Source of the DNA: Peterkaempfera bronchialis
GTDB lineage: Bacteria > Actinomycetota > Actinomycetes > Streptomycetales > Streptomycetaceae
Assembly: GCF_003258605.2 (NCBI RefSeq)
Contig: NZ_CP031264.1
Span: forward strand, 6,626,232 to 6,690,231
DNA length: 64,000 nt
Direction: 5' to 3'
The notes under the pieces were generated by a model that worked only from the letters and a program-made list of their open reading frames with translations, made no database searches and was not told where the DNA came from. Both the position numbers and the translations under genes were made by a program. The stretch's first letter is position 1. Every line of letters starts with the position of its first letter. This document shows, one piece after another, positions 20,516 to 28,380 of the stretch.

Positions 20516-20550
20516 GCCCCGGCGGCTGCGTATCCCGCAGCCGCCGGGGC
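20516..20550 (+). terminator. Terminator of the hisS-aspS unit
   Basis: A 15 bp perfect stem (20516-20530 with 20536-20550) with loop TATCC, just after the aspS stop. Confidence 0.8.
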
Positions 20551-20587
20551 TCGTTCACAGGTGTGTGGCAGACGAAGGGAAGAGGCG

Positions 20588-21109
20588 ATGATCGAGCGCA
20601 CCGGAGTGGTCAGGGCAAGACCCGAGGAGCCCGAGGACGCCCCGGCGGTGCGCCGGGTGCATATGGCGGCCTTCCCCGGCCCGGCCGAGGCCGACCTGGT
20701 GGACACCCTGCGCAAGGACCCGGCCTGGCTGCCCGGCCTCTCCTGGGTGGCGGCCGACCACCGGGGCCTGGTGATCGCCCATGCCCTGCTCACCCGGCTG
20801 GCGGTGGGCGACGGCAAGGCGCTGGCCCTCGCCCCGGTCGCGGTCGCCCCGGAGTGGCAGCGCAGAGGGGTGGGCACCCTGCTGGTCCGGGCCGCCCTGG
20901 AGGCCGCCGGGGCCGCCGGGGAGCGGCTGGTGGTGGTGCTGGGCGATCCGCGCTACTACGGCCGGTTCGGCTTCACCCCCGCCTCCCGACACGGCGTCAG
21001 CGGCCCATATGAGGTGCCCGACGCCCTCTTCCAGGCGCTTCCGCTCGCCGACCAGGACGGCACCCCGCGCGGAACGGCCGTCTATCCGCCGCCTTTTGAC
21101 GAGCTGTGA
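20588..21109 (+). CDS. GNAT family N-acetyltransferase
   Basis: 173 residues. The acetyl-CoA binding motif A is clear: LAPVAVAPEWQRRGVGTLLV (V/I-x-x-x-x-Q-x-x-G-x-G/A pattern), followed by RLVVVLGDPRYYGRFGF, which places it with the YhbS-like acetyltransferases. Substrate unknown. ATG 20588 is preceded by GAAGGGAAGAGG. It stands alone between a strong terminator and a lipoprotein gene. No sign of transfer. Confidence 0.85.
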   Translation: MIERTGVVRARPEEPEDAPAVRRVHMAAFPGPAEADLVDTLRKDPAWLPGLSWVAADHRGLVIAHALLTRLAVGDGKALALAPVAVAPEWQRRGVGTLLVRAALEAAGAAGERLVVVLGDPRYYGRFGFTPASRHGVSGPYEVPDALFQALPLADQDGTPRGTAVYPPPFDEL

Positions 21110-21160
21110 GCTGCGGCGAAACCCCTCCGCCCGGCTGCGGCGCATTTTTCTCGCCCGGCG

Positions 21161-21189
21161 TTGAACCGTAGCCCGCCCGGGCCCGTAAT
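21161..21189 (+). promoter_or_regulatory. Possible ECF-sigma promoter of the lipoprotein gene
   Basis: TTGAACC (21161-21167), 16 nt, then CGTAAT (21184-21189) fits the general AACC-N16-CGT pattern of ECF sigma factors better than the HrdB consensus. A 7 bp hairpin (GCGGCGC-AAAC-GCGCCGC, 21201-21218) lies in the predicted leader. Confidence 0.35.
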
Positions 21190-21244
21190 CCTCCTCGACG
21201 GCGGCGCAAACGCGCCGCAGCGGACCGGATCGAGGAGTGCGCAG

Positions 21245-22267
21245 ATGAAGAAGGCGACAAGGGCGGGAGCCGCTGTGGGGGCTGCGGCTGTGGTCCTGCT
21301 TGCAGGCGCCTGCGGATCTTCGCAGCAGTCTGCCGGAACCACCACGGTGCAGCCCGCGGCCGCCGCAGGCGACGCCTACGGCGGCGGCGCCTACGGCGAC
21401 GCGGCCGGGTCCCCCTCGCAGGCCGCCCAGGCCGCGTCCGACTCGTCGGCCGGAGTCGGCACCACCGATGACGCCAAGCTCGGTGAGATCCTGGTCGACG
21501 ACCAGGGCCGCACCATGTACCGGTTCGACAAGGACACCGCCAAGCCGGCCAAGTCCAACTGCAACGACGCCTGCGCCCAGGCGTGGCCGCCGGTGCCCGC
21601 CTCCGCCAAGGACGCCGCCCAGGTCCCCGACCCCAGCCTGCTGGGCGAGGTCACCCGGGACGACGGCTCCAAGCAGCTCACCGTGGCGGGCTGGCCGATG
21701 TACCTGTACGCGGCCGACTCGGCGCCCGGCCAGACCAACGGCCAGGGCGTCAACCAGGTCTGGTGGGCCGTCCAGCCCAACGGCAAGAAGGCCGGCCAGG
21801 CCGCAGCGGCCCCGGAGGCCCCCGCAGCCGGCGGCAGCGGCAGCGGCAGTGGCAGCAGCAGCGGCGAGGACAGCGGCAGCAGCACCGGCAAGGAGTCGCT
21901 CGCGCTCTCCAGCGTCGACGACCCGCAGCTCGGCAAGATCCTTGTGGACGGCAAGGGCATGGTGCTCTACCGCTTCACCAAGGACGTCGCCTGGCCCATG
22001 AAGATCTCCTGCGTCGGCCAGTGCACCGAGGTCTGGCCGCCGGCCAAGCCGCTCAACCTCCAGCAGCAGGAGCAGGCCGCCAAGGCGCTGGGCGTCGACA
22101 AGAAGCTGATCACCAACATCAAGCGGCCCGACGGCACCTACCAGCTCGCCATCAACTGCTGGCCGCTCTACAACTACAGCAAGGACACCAAGCCCGGCCA
22201 GGCATCCGGCCAGGGCGTGGGCGGCACCTGGTTCGCCGTCACACCGGGCGGCAAGCTCGCCAAGTAG
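21245..22267 (+). CDS. Lipoprotein with two secreted repeats of unknown function
   Basis: 340 residues. A type II signal peptide with lipobox LAGAC (Cys about residue 22) predicts attachment to the outer face of the membrane. After a Gly/Ala/Tyr spacer come two copies of the secreted-repeat domain (Lipoprotein_15/COG4315-like): each has YRF-x-KD, a pair of Cys flanking a short loop ([24 protein letters not shown]), WPMYLY or WPLYNY and GQGV...W(W/F)AV. A Gly/Ser linker joins them. The function of these repeats is not known to me. ATG 21245 follows GAGGAG. Confidence 0.88.
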   Translation: MKKATRAGAAVGAAAVVLLAGACGSSQQSAGTTTVQPAAAAGDAYGGGAYGDAAGSPSQAAQAASDSSAGVGTTDDAKLGEILVDDQGRTMYRFDKDTAKPAKSNCNDACAQAWPPVPASAKDAAQVPDPSLLGEVTRDDGSKQLTVAGWPMYLYAADSAPGQTNGQGVNQVWWAVQPNGKKAGQAAAAPEAPAAGGSGSGSGSSSGEDSGSSTGKESLALSSVDDPQLGKILVDGKGMVLYRFTKDVAWPMKISCVGQCTEVWPPAKPLNLQQQEQAAKALGVDKKLITNIKRPDGTYQLAINCWPLYNYSKDTKPGQASGQGVGGTWFAVTPGGKLAK

Positions 22268-22339
22268 CCCGGAGGGCGACAGAGACCCGCAGGGGTACCG
22301 GCAGCGCGTGGCAGCGGCCCGCCGGCGCGGGGAAGGGGA

Positions 22340-22374
22340 GGGCGGCGCACGGACACCGAGTCCGTGCGCCGCCC
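22340..22374 (+). terminator. Terminator of the lipoprotein gene
   Basis: A 15 bp perfect stem (22340-22354 with 22360-22374) and loop ACCGA. Confidence 0.8.
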
Positions 22375-22434
22375 CATGTCCGAGGGCTTGCCACCCGAAG
22401 GGCCGCCGACGTCCGTGACGTAGGCTGGCGAGCC

Positions 22435-23781
22435 GTGGAGCCCGATCTGTTTACCGCAGCAGCCGAGGAACGCCAGGCCAGAGAGCCCGGTCGGGCACCG
22501 CTGGCCGTACGGATGCGGCCGCGCACCCTGGACGAGGTCGCCGGGCAGCGGCATCTGCTGGGCGAGGGGTCGCCGCTGCGGCGGCTGGTGGCCACCGCCC
22601 GGGGCCCGGCCGCCACCTCCTCGGTGATCCTCTGGGGGCCGCCCGGCACCGGCAAGACCACCCTGGCGTATGTGATCAGCAGGGCCACCGACCGCCGCTT
22701 CGTGGAGCTCTCCGCCATCACCGCCGGGGTGAAGGAGGTCCGCGCCGTCATCGAGAGCGCCCGCCGCGAGGTCGGCGCCTCCGGCCGCGAGACGGTGCTC
22801 TTCCTGGACGAGATCCACCGCTTCTCCAAGGCCCAGCAGGACTCCCTGCTGCCGGCCGTGGAGAACCGCTGGGTCACCCTGATCGCGGCCACCACCGAGA
22901 ACCCCTACTTCTCGGTGATCTCGCCGCTGCTCTCCCGCTCGCTGCTGCTCACCCTGGAGTCGCTGACCGACGACGACATCCGGGGGCTGCTGCACCGGGC
23001 GGTCGCCGACGAGCGGGGGCTCGGCGGCGCGCTGACCCTGGCGGAGGACGCGGAGCAGCATCTGGTGCGGCTGGCCGGGGGCGACGCCCGCCGGGCGCTG
23101 ACCACCCTGGAGGCGGCGGCCGGCGCGGCCCTCGCCAAGGGCGAGTCCGAGATCGGCCTGGCCACCACCGAGACGGCGGTGGACCGGGCGGCCGTCCGCT
23201 ACGACCGGGACGGCGACCAGCACTACGACGTGGCGAGCGCCCTGATCAAGTCCATCCGGGGCAGCGACGTGGACGCGGCTCTGCACTACCTGGCCCGGAT
23301 GGTGGAGGCGGGGGAGGACCCGAGGTTCATCGCCCGGCGGTTGATGATCTCCGCCAGCGAGGACATCGGCCTGGCCGATCCGACCGCATTGCAGACGGCG
23401 GTCGCGGCTGCGCAGGCGGTGCAGCTGATCGGCTTCCCCGAGGCCCGGATCACCCTCTCCCAGGCGGTGATCGCCCTGGCCCTGGCGCCCAAGTCCAACG
23501 CGGCCTATCTGGCCATCGACGCCGCTCTGGCCGATGTCCGCAAGGGGCTCGCCGGACCGGTCCCCGCCCATCTGCGCGACGCCCACTACGGGGGCGCCCA
23601 GAAGCTCGGCCACGGCCAGGGCTACCAGTACCCGCACGACCTTCCCGGCGGCATCGCGGCCCAGCAGTACGCCCCCGACGCGATCCATGGGCGGCGCTAC
23701 TACCGGCCCACCCGGTACGGGACCGAGGCCCGCTATGCGGAGGTCGCGGAGCGGGTGCGGGGCAAGCTCGACGGGGAGTGA
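22435..23781 (+). CDS. rarA: Replication-associated recombination AAA ATPase RarA/MgsA
   Basis: 448 residues. AAA+ clamp-loader-like ATPase that acts at stalled replication forks. Walker [10 protein letters not shown], Walker [16 protein letters not shown], sensor 1 AATTENPYF and the C-terminal tetramerisation region ([17 protein letters not shown]) are typical of the family. The start is GTG 22435. A TAGGCT hexamer (22421-22426) ends 8 nt upstream and there is no Shine-Dalgarno, so it may be translated from a leaderless mRNA. A 16-bp tandem repeat follows the stop. Confidence 0.93.
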   Translation: MEPDLFTAAAEERQAREPGRAPLAVRMRPRTLDEVAGQRHLLGEGSPLRRLVATARGPAATSSVILWGPPGTGKTTLAYVISRATDRRFVELSAITAGVKEVRAVIESARREVGASGRETVLFLDEIHRFSKAQQDSLLPAVENRWVTLIAATTENPYFSVISPLLSRSLLLTLESLTDDDIRGLLHRAVADERGLGGALTLAEDAEQHLVRLAGGDARRALTTLEAAAGAALAKGESEIGLATTETAVDRAAVRYDRDGDQHYDVASALIKSIRGSDVDAALHYLARMVEAGEDPRFIARRLMISASEDIGLADPTALQTAVAAAQAVQLIGFPEARITLSQAVIALALAPKSNAAYLAIDAALADVRKGLAGPVPAHLRDAHYGGAQKLGHGQGYQYPHDLPGGIAAQQYAPDAIHGRRYYRPTRYGTEARYAEVAERVRGKLDGE

Positions 23782-23785
23782 CGAC

Positions 23786-23833
23786 CGACGGGACCGACCG
23801 CCGACGGGACCGACCGCCGACGGGACCGGCGGC
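23786..23833. repeat. 16-bp tandem repeat after rarA
   Basis: Two exact units CGACGGGACCGACCGC (23786, 23802) and a third with three changes (23818) lie between the convergent rarA and MFS genes. Confidence 0.85.
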
Positions 23834-23847
23834 CGGGGCCGGGGTGG

Positions 23848-25152
23848 TCAGTGGACGGCCGCCGGGGACGGCAGCGAGGTGGGCAGGTCCCGCTGGGTGC
23901 GGATGGGCCCGAGCAGCCGGAGGGACTTGGCCAGCACCCCGACGACCAGGGTCAGCCAGAGCGAGTGGCGGACGCCCAGCACGGTGCCGAGGGTGCCGCC
24001 GAGCACCGCCGCCACCGGGATGATCCCGAACTGGAGGACCCGGGTGCTGGCGAAGACCCGGCCGAGGATGTACTGCGGCACATACGCCTGCCGGAAGCCG
24101 CTGGAGAGGACGTTGCAGACGGCCATGCCGGCGCCCGCCACCATCAGCCCCAGGGCGAAGAGGCAGAGTCGCGGGCCGGGGCCGGCCATCGGGATCAGCA
24201 GGGTGAAGGGCGCGGTTCCGAGGGCGGCCAGCAGCATGCCGTGGGCGGTGCCGAAGCGGCAGGCGACCCGGGTGACCAGCAGCGCCCCGAGGATGCCGCC
24301 GAGGCTGTCGGCGGCGGTCAGCACGCCCACCAGGCCCGGCGCGACATGCAGGTCACGGACCAGGTAGACGACATACAGGGTCATCGAGGAGGTCCAGGTG
24401 AGGTTGTCCACCGCACCGGCGACGGTGAGGACCCGCAGATAGGGGTCGCGCACCACGAAGTGGACGCCCTCGGCGATCTCGGCCCGCAGGTTGCGGCGCG
24501 GGCGCTCCCCGGTGGGCCGGACCTCGGGGGTGCGGATCCGCATCAGGCAGACGGCGGAGACCGCGAAGGAGGCCGCGTCGGCGAGCATGCCGCCCGCGGC
24601 GCCGATCGACTGGGAGATCAGACCGCCGGCGCCCGGCCCGGCGACACCGGCCACCTGGTTGCTGCTCTGGAGCTTCGCATTGGCCGCAGAGAGGCCCTCC
24701 TTGGGGACCAGGGTCGGCAGATACGCCTGGTAGGCGGCGGTGAAGAAGACGGAGGAGGCGCCGACGCCCAGCGCCACCGCCACCACCTGCGCGATGCCCA
24801 GCACCCCGGCCGCAGCCGCGACGGGCACGCTGAGCAGCAGCAGCAGGGCGACGACATCGCAGGTCAGCATGGTCCGCCGCCGGGACAGCCGGTCGATCCA
24901 CACCCCGGCAGGCAGGCCGATCAGCAGCCAGGGCAGCCAGGTGGCGGCCCTGACCAGCCCCACCATGAAGGTGGACGCCTGGAGTGTGCTGACCGCGATG
25001 AGGGAGATCGCCACCCCGCTGATGCCGGTGCCCAGCGCGCTGACGGTCTCCCCGGTCCACAGCAGCCGGAAGTCGCTCCGGCGGACGGCTGCGTCGTCCT
25101 GATCGCCGGGCGGGCGGCTCTGGACAGTGGTCTGAGCGACCTCTTCGGACAT
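23848..25152 (-). CDS. MFS exporter of the EntS-like (MFS_3) type
   Basis: 434 residues, about twelve hydrophobic helices. The cytoplasmic loop after helix 2 reads GVWIDRLSRRRTML, the D-R-x-x-R-R form of the MFS signature, and the family resemblance is to EntS-type multidrug or siderophore exporters. ATG 25152 is the best start. It probably has its own promoter (25190-25219). It lies 145 nt downstream of an iron-box-controlled gene on the same strand, so export of a siderophore or haem-related compound is possible but unproven. Confidence 0.8.
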   Translation of the reverse strand: MSEEVAQTTVQSRPPGDQDDAAVRRSDFRLLWTGETVSALGTGISGVAISLIAVSTLQASTFMVGLVRAATWLPWLLIGLPAGVWIDRLSRRRTMLTCDVVALLLLLSVPVAAAAGVLGIAQVVAVALGVGASSVFFTAAYQAYLPTLVPKEGLSAANAKLQSSNQVAGVAGPGAGGLISQSIGAAGGMLADAASFAVSAVCLMRIRTPEVRPTGERPRRNLRAEIAEGVHFVVRDPYLRVLTVAGAVDNLTWTSSMTLYVVYLVRDLHVAPGLVGVLTAADSLGGILGALLVTRVACRFGTAHGMLLAALGTAPFTLLIPMAGPGPRLCLFALGLMVAGAGMAVCNVLSSGFRQAYVPQYILGRVFASTRVLQFGIIPVAAVLGGTLGTVLGVRHSLWLTLVVGVLAKSLRLLGPIRTQRDLPTSLPSPAAVH

Positions 25153-25189
25153 GCCTGTGTACCCCCGTAGTGCCCCGGAAGAGACTTGG

Positions 25190-25219
25190 AGTGTACATGG
25201 CAAATCTGGAAGATCGTCA
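25190..25219 (-). promoter_or_regulatory. Candidate promoter of the MFS gene
   Basis: On the minus strand TGACGA (25219-25214), an 18 nt spacer and TACACT (25195-25190), followed by about 40 nt of leader. Confidence 0.45.
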
Positions 25220-25297
25220 GTGGACGAATTTCATCGTGTGCGGGGCTGGATGTCCAGGGGTTGGGCGCCTGGAGTTGGACGTCCGGAGGGTGGATGC

Positions 25298-26101
25298 CTA
25301 GAGGGTGGCGCGGTGCAGAATCCGGTGCATCGCGGTGCGCAACTGCTCGGGTGCCTCCACCGCCCGGTCGAAGTCGAAGCGCACATCGATGAACCGCTCC
25401 TCGTCCAGGAAGCGCACCCGCAGCCCGTAGCGGTCGAGCGCGATGGGCACCACCTCCGGGTGCGAGCCGGGCAGCCGGTCGGCCACCAGGGCTCCCAGCA
25501 GTCGCAGCTGGTCGGGGTGCGAGGCGGCGAGGTGCTGGAGCAGGTCCGCCTCGTACTCGGCCAGCGGGTCGGGGGTGGCCGCCGCGAAGTCCTCGCCGCC
25601 TGCCTGGGCGGTGCCCCAGAGGTCGTCGACCAGCACCCGCTCGACCTCCAGCAGAAGCAGCCGCCATGCCACCCGCCCGCTGTACGACGCGGCGGCCTCC
25701 TCCAGGCCGAGCGTGCCGACGGAGGGGTGCCGCCGGGCCAGCAGCCGCGCATGGCCGGCGAGCCGGTCGGCGGGTACCGGGCGGAGCAGTCCGCCGGCCC
25801 AGGCCCGGCCGCGGATGCGGTGGCGCACCGCCACCGGGGCGACGTCCACCGCCTCCAGTAGCGCCCGCAGGCCGCCGTCGCGGTCGTGTGCCGCATGCCG
25901 GGCGGCGGGGGAGTCGGCGGGTGCCAGCAGCAGCACATCGCCGTCCGGCAGCACCGTGCGGACGAGCGGGAACGGCGGGCAGGGGCGGGCGAGCAGGTCG
26001 AGCCCGGGGATCTCGACGGCCGCCGACGAGGCGTGCTCGACCAGGGTGCGGGCACGTTCGGCGGGGCAGGGGGACGGGCTCGGCTCTCCGGGGTGCGGCA
26101 T
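25298..26101 (-). CDS. DUF2470 domain protein, iron-regulated
   Basis: 267 residues. The C-terminal third (from about residue 175: DPLAEYEADLLQHLAASHPD ... VVPIALDRYGLRVRFLDE) is a DUF2470 domain, found alone or behind pyridoxamine-oxidase-like split barrels in haem-utilisation (HugZ-like) proteins. The N-terminal part is compatible with such a barrel but I see no assigned haem ligand. ATG 26101 has GAGGAGGAG just upstream. An almost perfect iron box overlaps its promoter region, so expression should rise when iron is scarce. A role in haem or iron metabolism is inferred from domain and regulation. Confidence 0.78.
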   Translation of the reverse strand: MPHPGEPSPSPCPAERARTLVEHASSAAVEIPGLDLLARPCPPFPLVRTVLPDGDVLLLAPADSPAARHAAHDRDGGLRALLEAVDVAPVAVRHRIRGRAWAGGLLRPVPADRLAGHARLLARRHPSVGTLGLEEAAASYSGRVAWRLLLLEVERVLVDDLWGTAQAGGEDFAAATPDPLAEYEADLLQHLAASHPDQLRLLGALVADRLPGSHPEVVPIALDRYGLRVRFLDEERFIDVRFDFDRAVEAPEQLRTAMHRILHRATL

Positions 26102-26120
26102 CGCTCCTCCTCGGGTCGAC

Positions 26121-26139
26121 TTAGGTGAGGCTAACCTAA
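26121..26139 (-). promoter_or_regulatory. Iron box (DmdR/IdeR/DtxR-type operator)
   Basis: On the minus strand the 19 bases read TTAGGTTAGCCTCACCTAA, one base from the consensus I recall for Streptomyces DmdR1 sites. It is 20 nt before the DUF2470 start and about 60 bp upstream of the rpsD -10 hexamer on the other strand. Confidence 0.88.
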
Positions 26140-26197
26140 ATCAAAGGGGCCGTCACGGAAACCCCGCCCCTGGTCGGAAGCGGCCGTCCGGGACCCG

Positions 26198-26203
26198 TAC
26201 AAT
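26198..26203 (+). promoter_or_regulatory. Candidate -10 element of rpsD
   Basis: TACAAT is the only good -10 hexamer in the gap before rpsD. No convincing -35 is visible. It would give a leader of about 305 nt. Confidence 0.4.
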
Positions 26204-26209
26204 GGCGTG

Positions 26210-26514
26210 AAGTGCCACGTCCCGTGCACGGAGGACTCCCGGGAGACCGGGCCGTCCACCGGCGTCACCAGCGGGACCGTCGGCCGGAGCGCCGCCCCCT
26301 CGGGTGCGGTGCCTCCAGGAGCGTCGCGCACGTCCCTGTGTCGCGGGCAGCCCACCACCATCAGGCGGTGGGCATCTCGTGCGCACCGGTGCGGGCTCCG
26401 GACCGGGAAGCGGCTGACCCCCTCCGCCACGGCGGGGACGGGTTTTTCCGGACCGCGGCAGGCGACCTCCTCAACACCGGTGAGCCAGTCACAACAGAGA
26501 GGTTCGGTTCAACA
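26210..26514 (+). other. Long structured 5' leader of rpsD
   Basis: No gene is seen here. The leader contains the hairpin GCCCACC...GGTGGGC (around 26349-26371) and a G+C-rich hairpin followed by five T residues (26418-26447). Ribosomal protein S4 controls its own synthesis through leader RNA in several bacteria. A similar arrangement is plausible here but no known S4-binding fold was recognised. Confidence 0.4.
26418..26447 (+). terminator. Attenuator-like hairpin with T-tract in the rpsD leader
   Basis: A CTCCGC-CACG-GCGGGG core, extendable by a CCC/GGG pairing across an AC bulge, is followed by TTTTT (26443-26447). T-tracts are rare in this window, which makes this one stand out. Confidence 0.4.
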
Positions 26515-27126
26515 GTGAACCAGGCACGTCCCAAGGTCCGGATCGCCCGCGCGCTGGGTATCCCGCTGACCCCGAAGTCCGTCAAGTACTTCGAGGCCCG
26601 CCCCTACCCGCCGGGCCAGCACGGCCGTGGACGCAAGCAGAGCAGCGACTACAAGGTCCGTCTGCTCGAGAAGCAGCGCCTGCGCGCCCAGTACGACCTC
26701 AGCGAGACCCAGCTCTCCCGTGCCTTCGACCGCGCCCGCAAGGTCGAGGGCAAGACCGGTGAGGCGCTGATCGTCGAGCTGGAGCGCCGGCTGGACGCCC
26801 TGGTGCTGCGTTCCGGGATCGCCCGGACGATCTACCAGGCCCGCCAGATGGTCGTGCACGGCCACATCGAGGTCAACGGCCGCAAGGTCAACAAGCCCTC
26901 GTTCCAGGTGAAGCCCGGCTACGTCGTCACCGTGCGTGACCGCAGCAAGGAGAAGCACCCCTTCCAGGTGGCCCGTGAGGGTGGCTACGCCGGCGAGGGC
27001 CAGACCCCGAAGTACCTCGAGGTCAACCTCAAGGCCCTGGCCTTCCGCCTGGACCGCGACCCGCAGCGTCGTGAGGTCCCCGTGATCTGCGACGAGCAGC
27101 TGGTCGTCGAGTACTACTCGCGCTGA
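26515..27126 (+). CDS. rpsD: 30S ribosomal protein S4
   Basis: 203 residues. S4 nucleates 30S assembly on 16S rRNA. Visible: [31 protein letters not shown], split here as [15 protein letters not shown] and [20 protein letters not shown], then the S4 RNA-binding domain [20 protein letters not shown] and the C-terminal [12 protein letters not shown]. The N-terminus has no zinc-binding cysteines, so it is the zinc-free form. The start is GTG 26515 with AGAGAGG about 12 nt upstream. It stands alone behind a long leader and before a strong terminator. Confidence 0.97.
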   Translation: MNQARPKVRIARALGIPLTPKSVKYFEARPYPPGQHGRGRKQSSDYKVRLLEKQRLRAQYDLSETQLSRAFDRARKVEGKTGEALIVELERRLDALVLRSGIARTIYQARQMVVHGHIEVNGRKVNKPSFQVKPGYVVTVRDRSKEKHPFQVAREGGYAGEGQTPKYLEVNLKALAFRLDRDPQRREVPVICDEQLVVEYYSR

Positions 27127-27156
27127 CGCGCGGGACGTCACTCGTCGTACGCGGAA

Positions 27157-27193
27157 CCGAGCCCCCGCAGCACCCCGTGCTGCGGGGGCTCGG
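27157..27193 (+). terminator. Terminator of rpsD
   Basis: A 17 bp perfect stem (27157-27173 with 27177-27193) and a CCC loop, then GCCGTTTCC. Confidence 0.85.
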
Positions 27194-27415
27194 CCGTTTC
27201 CCGGCCCCGGACCCTTCCGGCCGGGCGCCACGGGTGCGCGGCGGGGCCCGTACCGGCGATAACGCGTCGGGAATGCGGGCAGCGGCGCGATAGGGTTCTG
27301 CCCTGCGGCCCAAGGTGTGCGCCCGACCGTTCCGCGCACCGCCGGTCCCCGCCGCGACGGGGCCCCGGCCAGGGCGGCCCCAGCAGCCGACGCAGCATAC
27401 GAGGGAGCACGCAAG

Positions 27416-27907
27416 GTGTCCGTGGGAGAGATGGCCGGCCTGATCGTGGCCGTCTTCTGGGCCGTCCTCGTGACCCTGCTCGCCGTGGTGCTGGTGCGGC
27501 TCTCCCGGGTCCTCAAGGAAACCACTACGCTCGTCAGAGGGGTCTCCGAGCAGGCCGTACCGCTGCTGGAGGACGCCTCGGCCGCGCTGGCCGACGCCCA
27601 GCAGCAGCTGGACCGGGTCGACGAGATCACCGCCAACGTCCAGGATGCCGCGGCCAACGCCCAGGCACTCTCCTCCACCGTCGCGGCCACCCTCGGCGGC
27701 CCGCTGGTGAAGGTCGCCGCCTTCAGCTACGGCGTACGGCGGGCCGTGGCGCGGCAGCAGGGCGTGGCGGGCACGGCAGCCCTGAGAACGGCCCCGCAGG
27801 GCGACCGCGAGGCCATCGCCGCCATCGTCCGGGCCGAGGTCCGGGCGGCCACCGCCCCCCGGCGGGGCGGGCTGGCCTCCCGCATCCGGCGAGCCGTGAG
27901 GGGCTGA
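27416..27907 (+). CDS. DUF948 membrane protein
   Basis: 163 residues. One N-terminal transmembrane helix ([20 protein letters not shown]) is followed by a long amphipathic, coiled-coil-like region ([20 protein letters not shown] ... [18 protein letters not shown]), as in DUF948 proteins, which resemble methyl-accepting coiled coils. Function unknown. GTG 27416 follows GAGGGAGC, which sets the start; an upstream in-frame extension lacks a ribosome binding site. A TAGGGT hexamer at 27291-27296 may be the promoter -10. It lies 8 nt before the next gene. Confidence 0.8.
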   Translation: MSVGEMAGLIVAVFWAVLVTLLAVVLVRLSRVLKETTTLVRGVSEQAVPLLEDASAALADAQQQLDRVDEITANVQDAAANAQALSSTVAATLGGPLVKVAAFSYGVRRAVARQQGVAGTAALRTAPQGDREAIAAIVRAEVRAATAPRRGGLASRIRRAVRG

Positions 27908-27915
27908 CAGAGACC

Positions 27916-28380
27916 GTGCGACGCATCTTCTGGATGGCGGTCGGCGCCGGCGCCACCGTCTGGGCCATGAGCAAGGCCAACGACGCCGCCCGCCGCCTCA
28001 CCCCGACCGGCCTGGCCGGCACCGCCGCCCGCGGCGCCCTCGACCTCGGCGACGCGGTCCGGCAGTTCACCGGCGAGGTACGGGCCGGCATGGCCGAGCG
28101 CGAACGGGAACTCCGCACCGACCTGGGCCTGGACGGCAGCGCCGTACTCCCGGCCCCGCCGCCCCGGCGGGCACCGGCCGCACCGCGCGAGCCGGCGGTC
28201 GAGTACCGAGCTATCGCGCCGGCCCCGGGCCTGCCCGGAGCCGGCCCGGTACGCCGCCTCGCCCCCCAGCAGAACCGACAGACACCCGCCGCCCTCGAAA
28301 CGACATCCGATCCCCGCGAGGCAGGACTGCGCGGCCGACGCCCGCGCAGGGGCAGCACCCACAACCGGAAGGACCACTGA
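27916..28380 (+). CDS. Conserved hypothetical protein (DUF6167-like)
   Basis: 154 residues. A weakly hydrophobic N-terminus ([21 protein letters not shown]) may sit at the membrane; the middle is helical and the C-terminus is Pro/Arg-rich and probably disordered. I recognise it only as the small protein that accompanies DUF948 upstream of alaS in streptomycetes. The start is GTG 27916. Its stop overlaps the alaS ATG (TGATG), so it is translationally coupled to alaS. Confidence 0.75.
   Translation: MRRIFWMAVGAGATVWAMSKANDAARRLTPTGLAGTAARGALDLGDAVRQFTGEVRAGMAERERELRTDLGLDGSAVLPAPPPRRAPAAPREPAVEYRAIAPAPGLPGAGPVRRLAPQQNRQTPAALETTSDPREAGLRGRRPRRGSTHNRKDH

Noticed and set aside
18304-20877. 857-codon minus-strand frame opposite hisS-aspS
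   Set aside because: Shadow frame; spans several genes and the aspS terminator.
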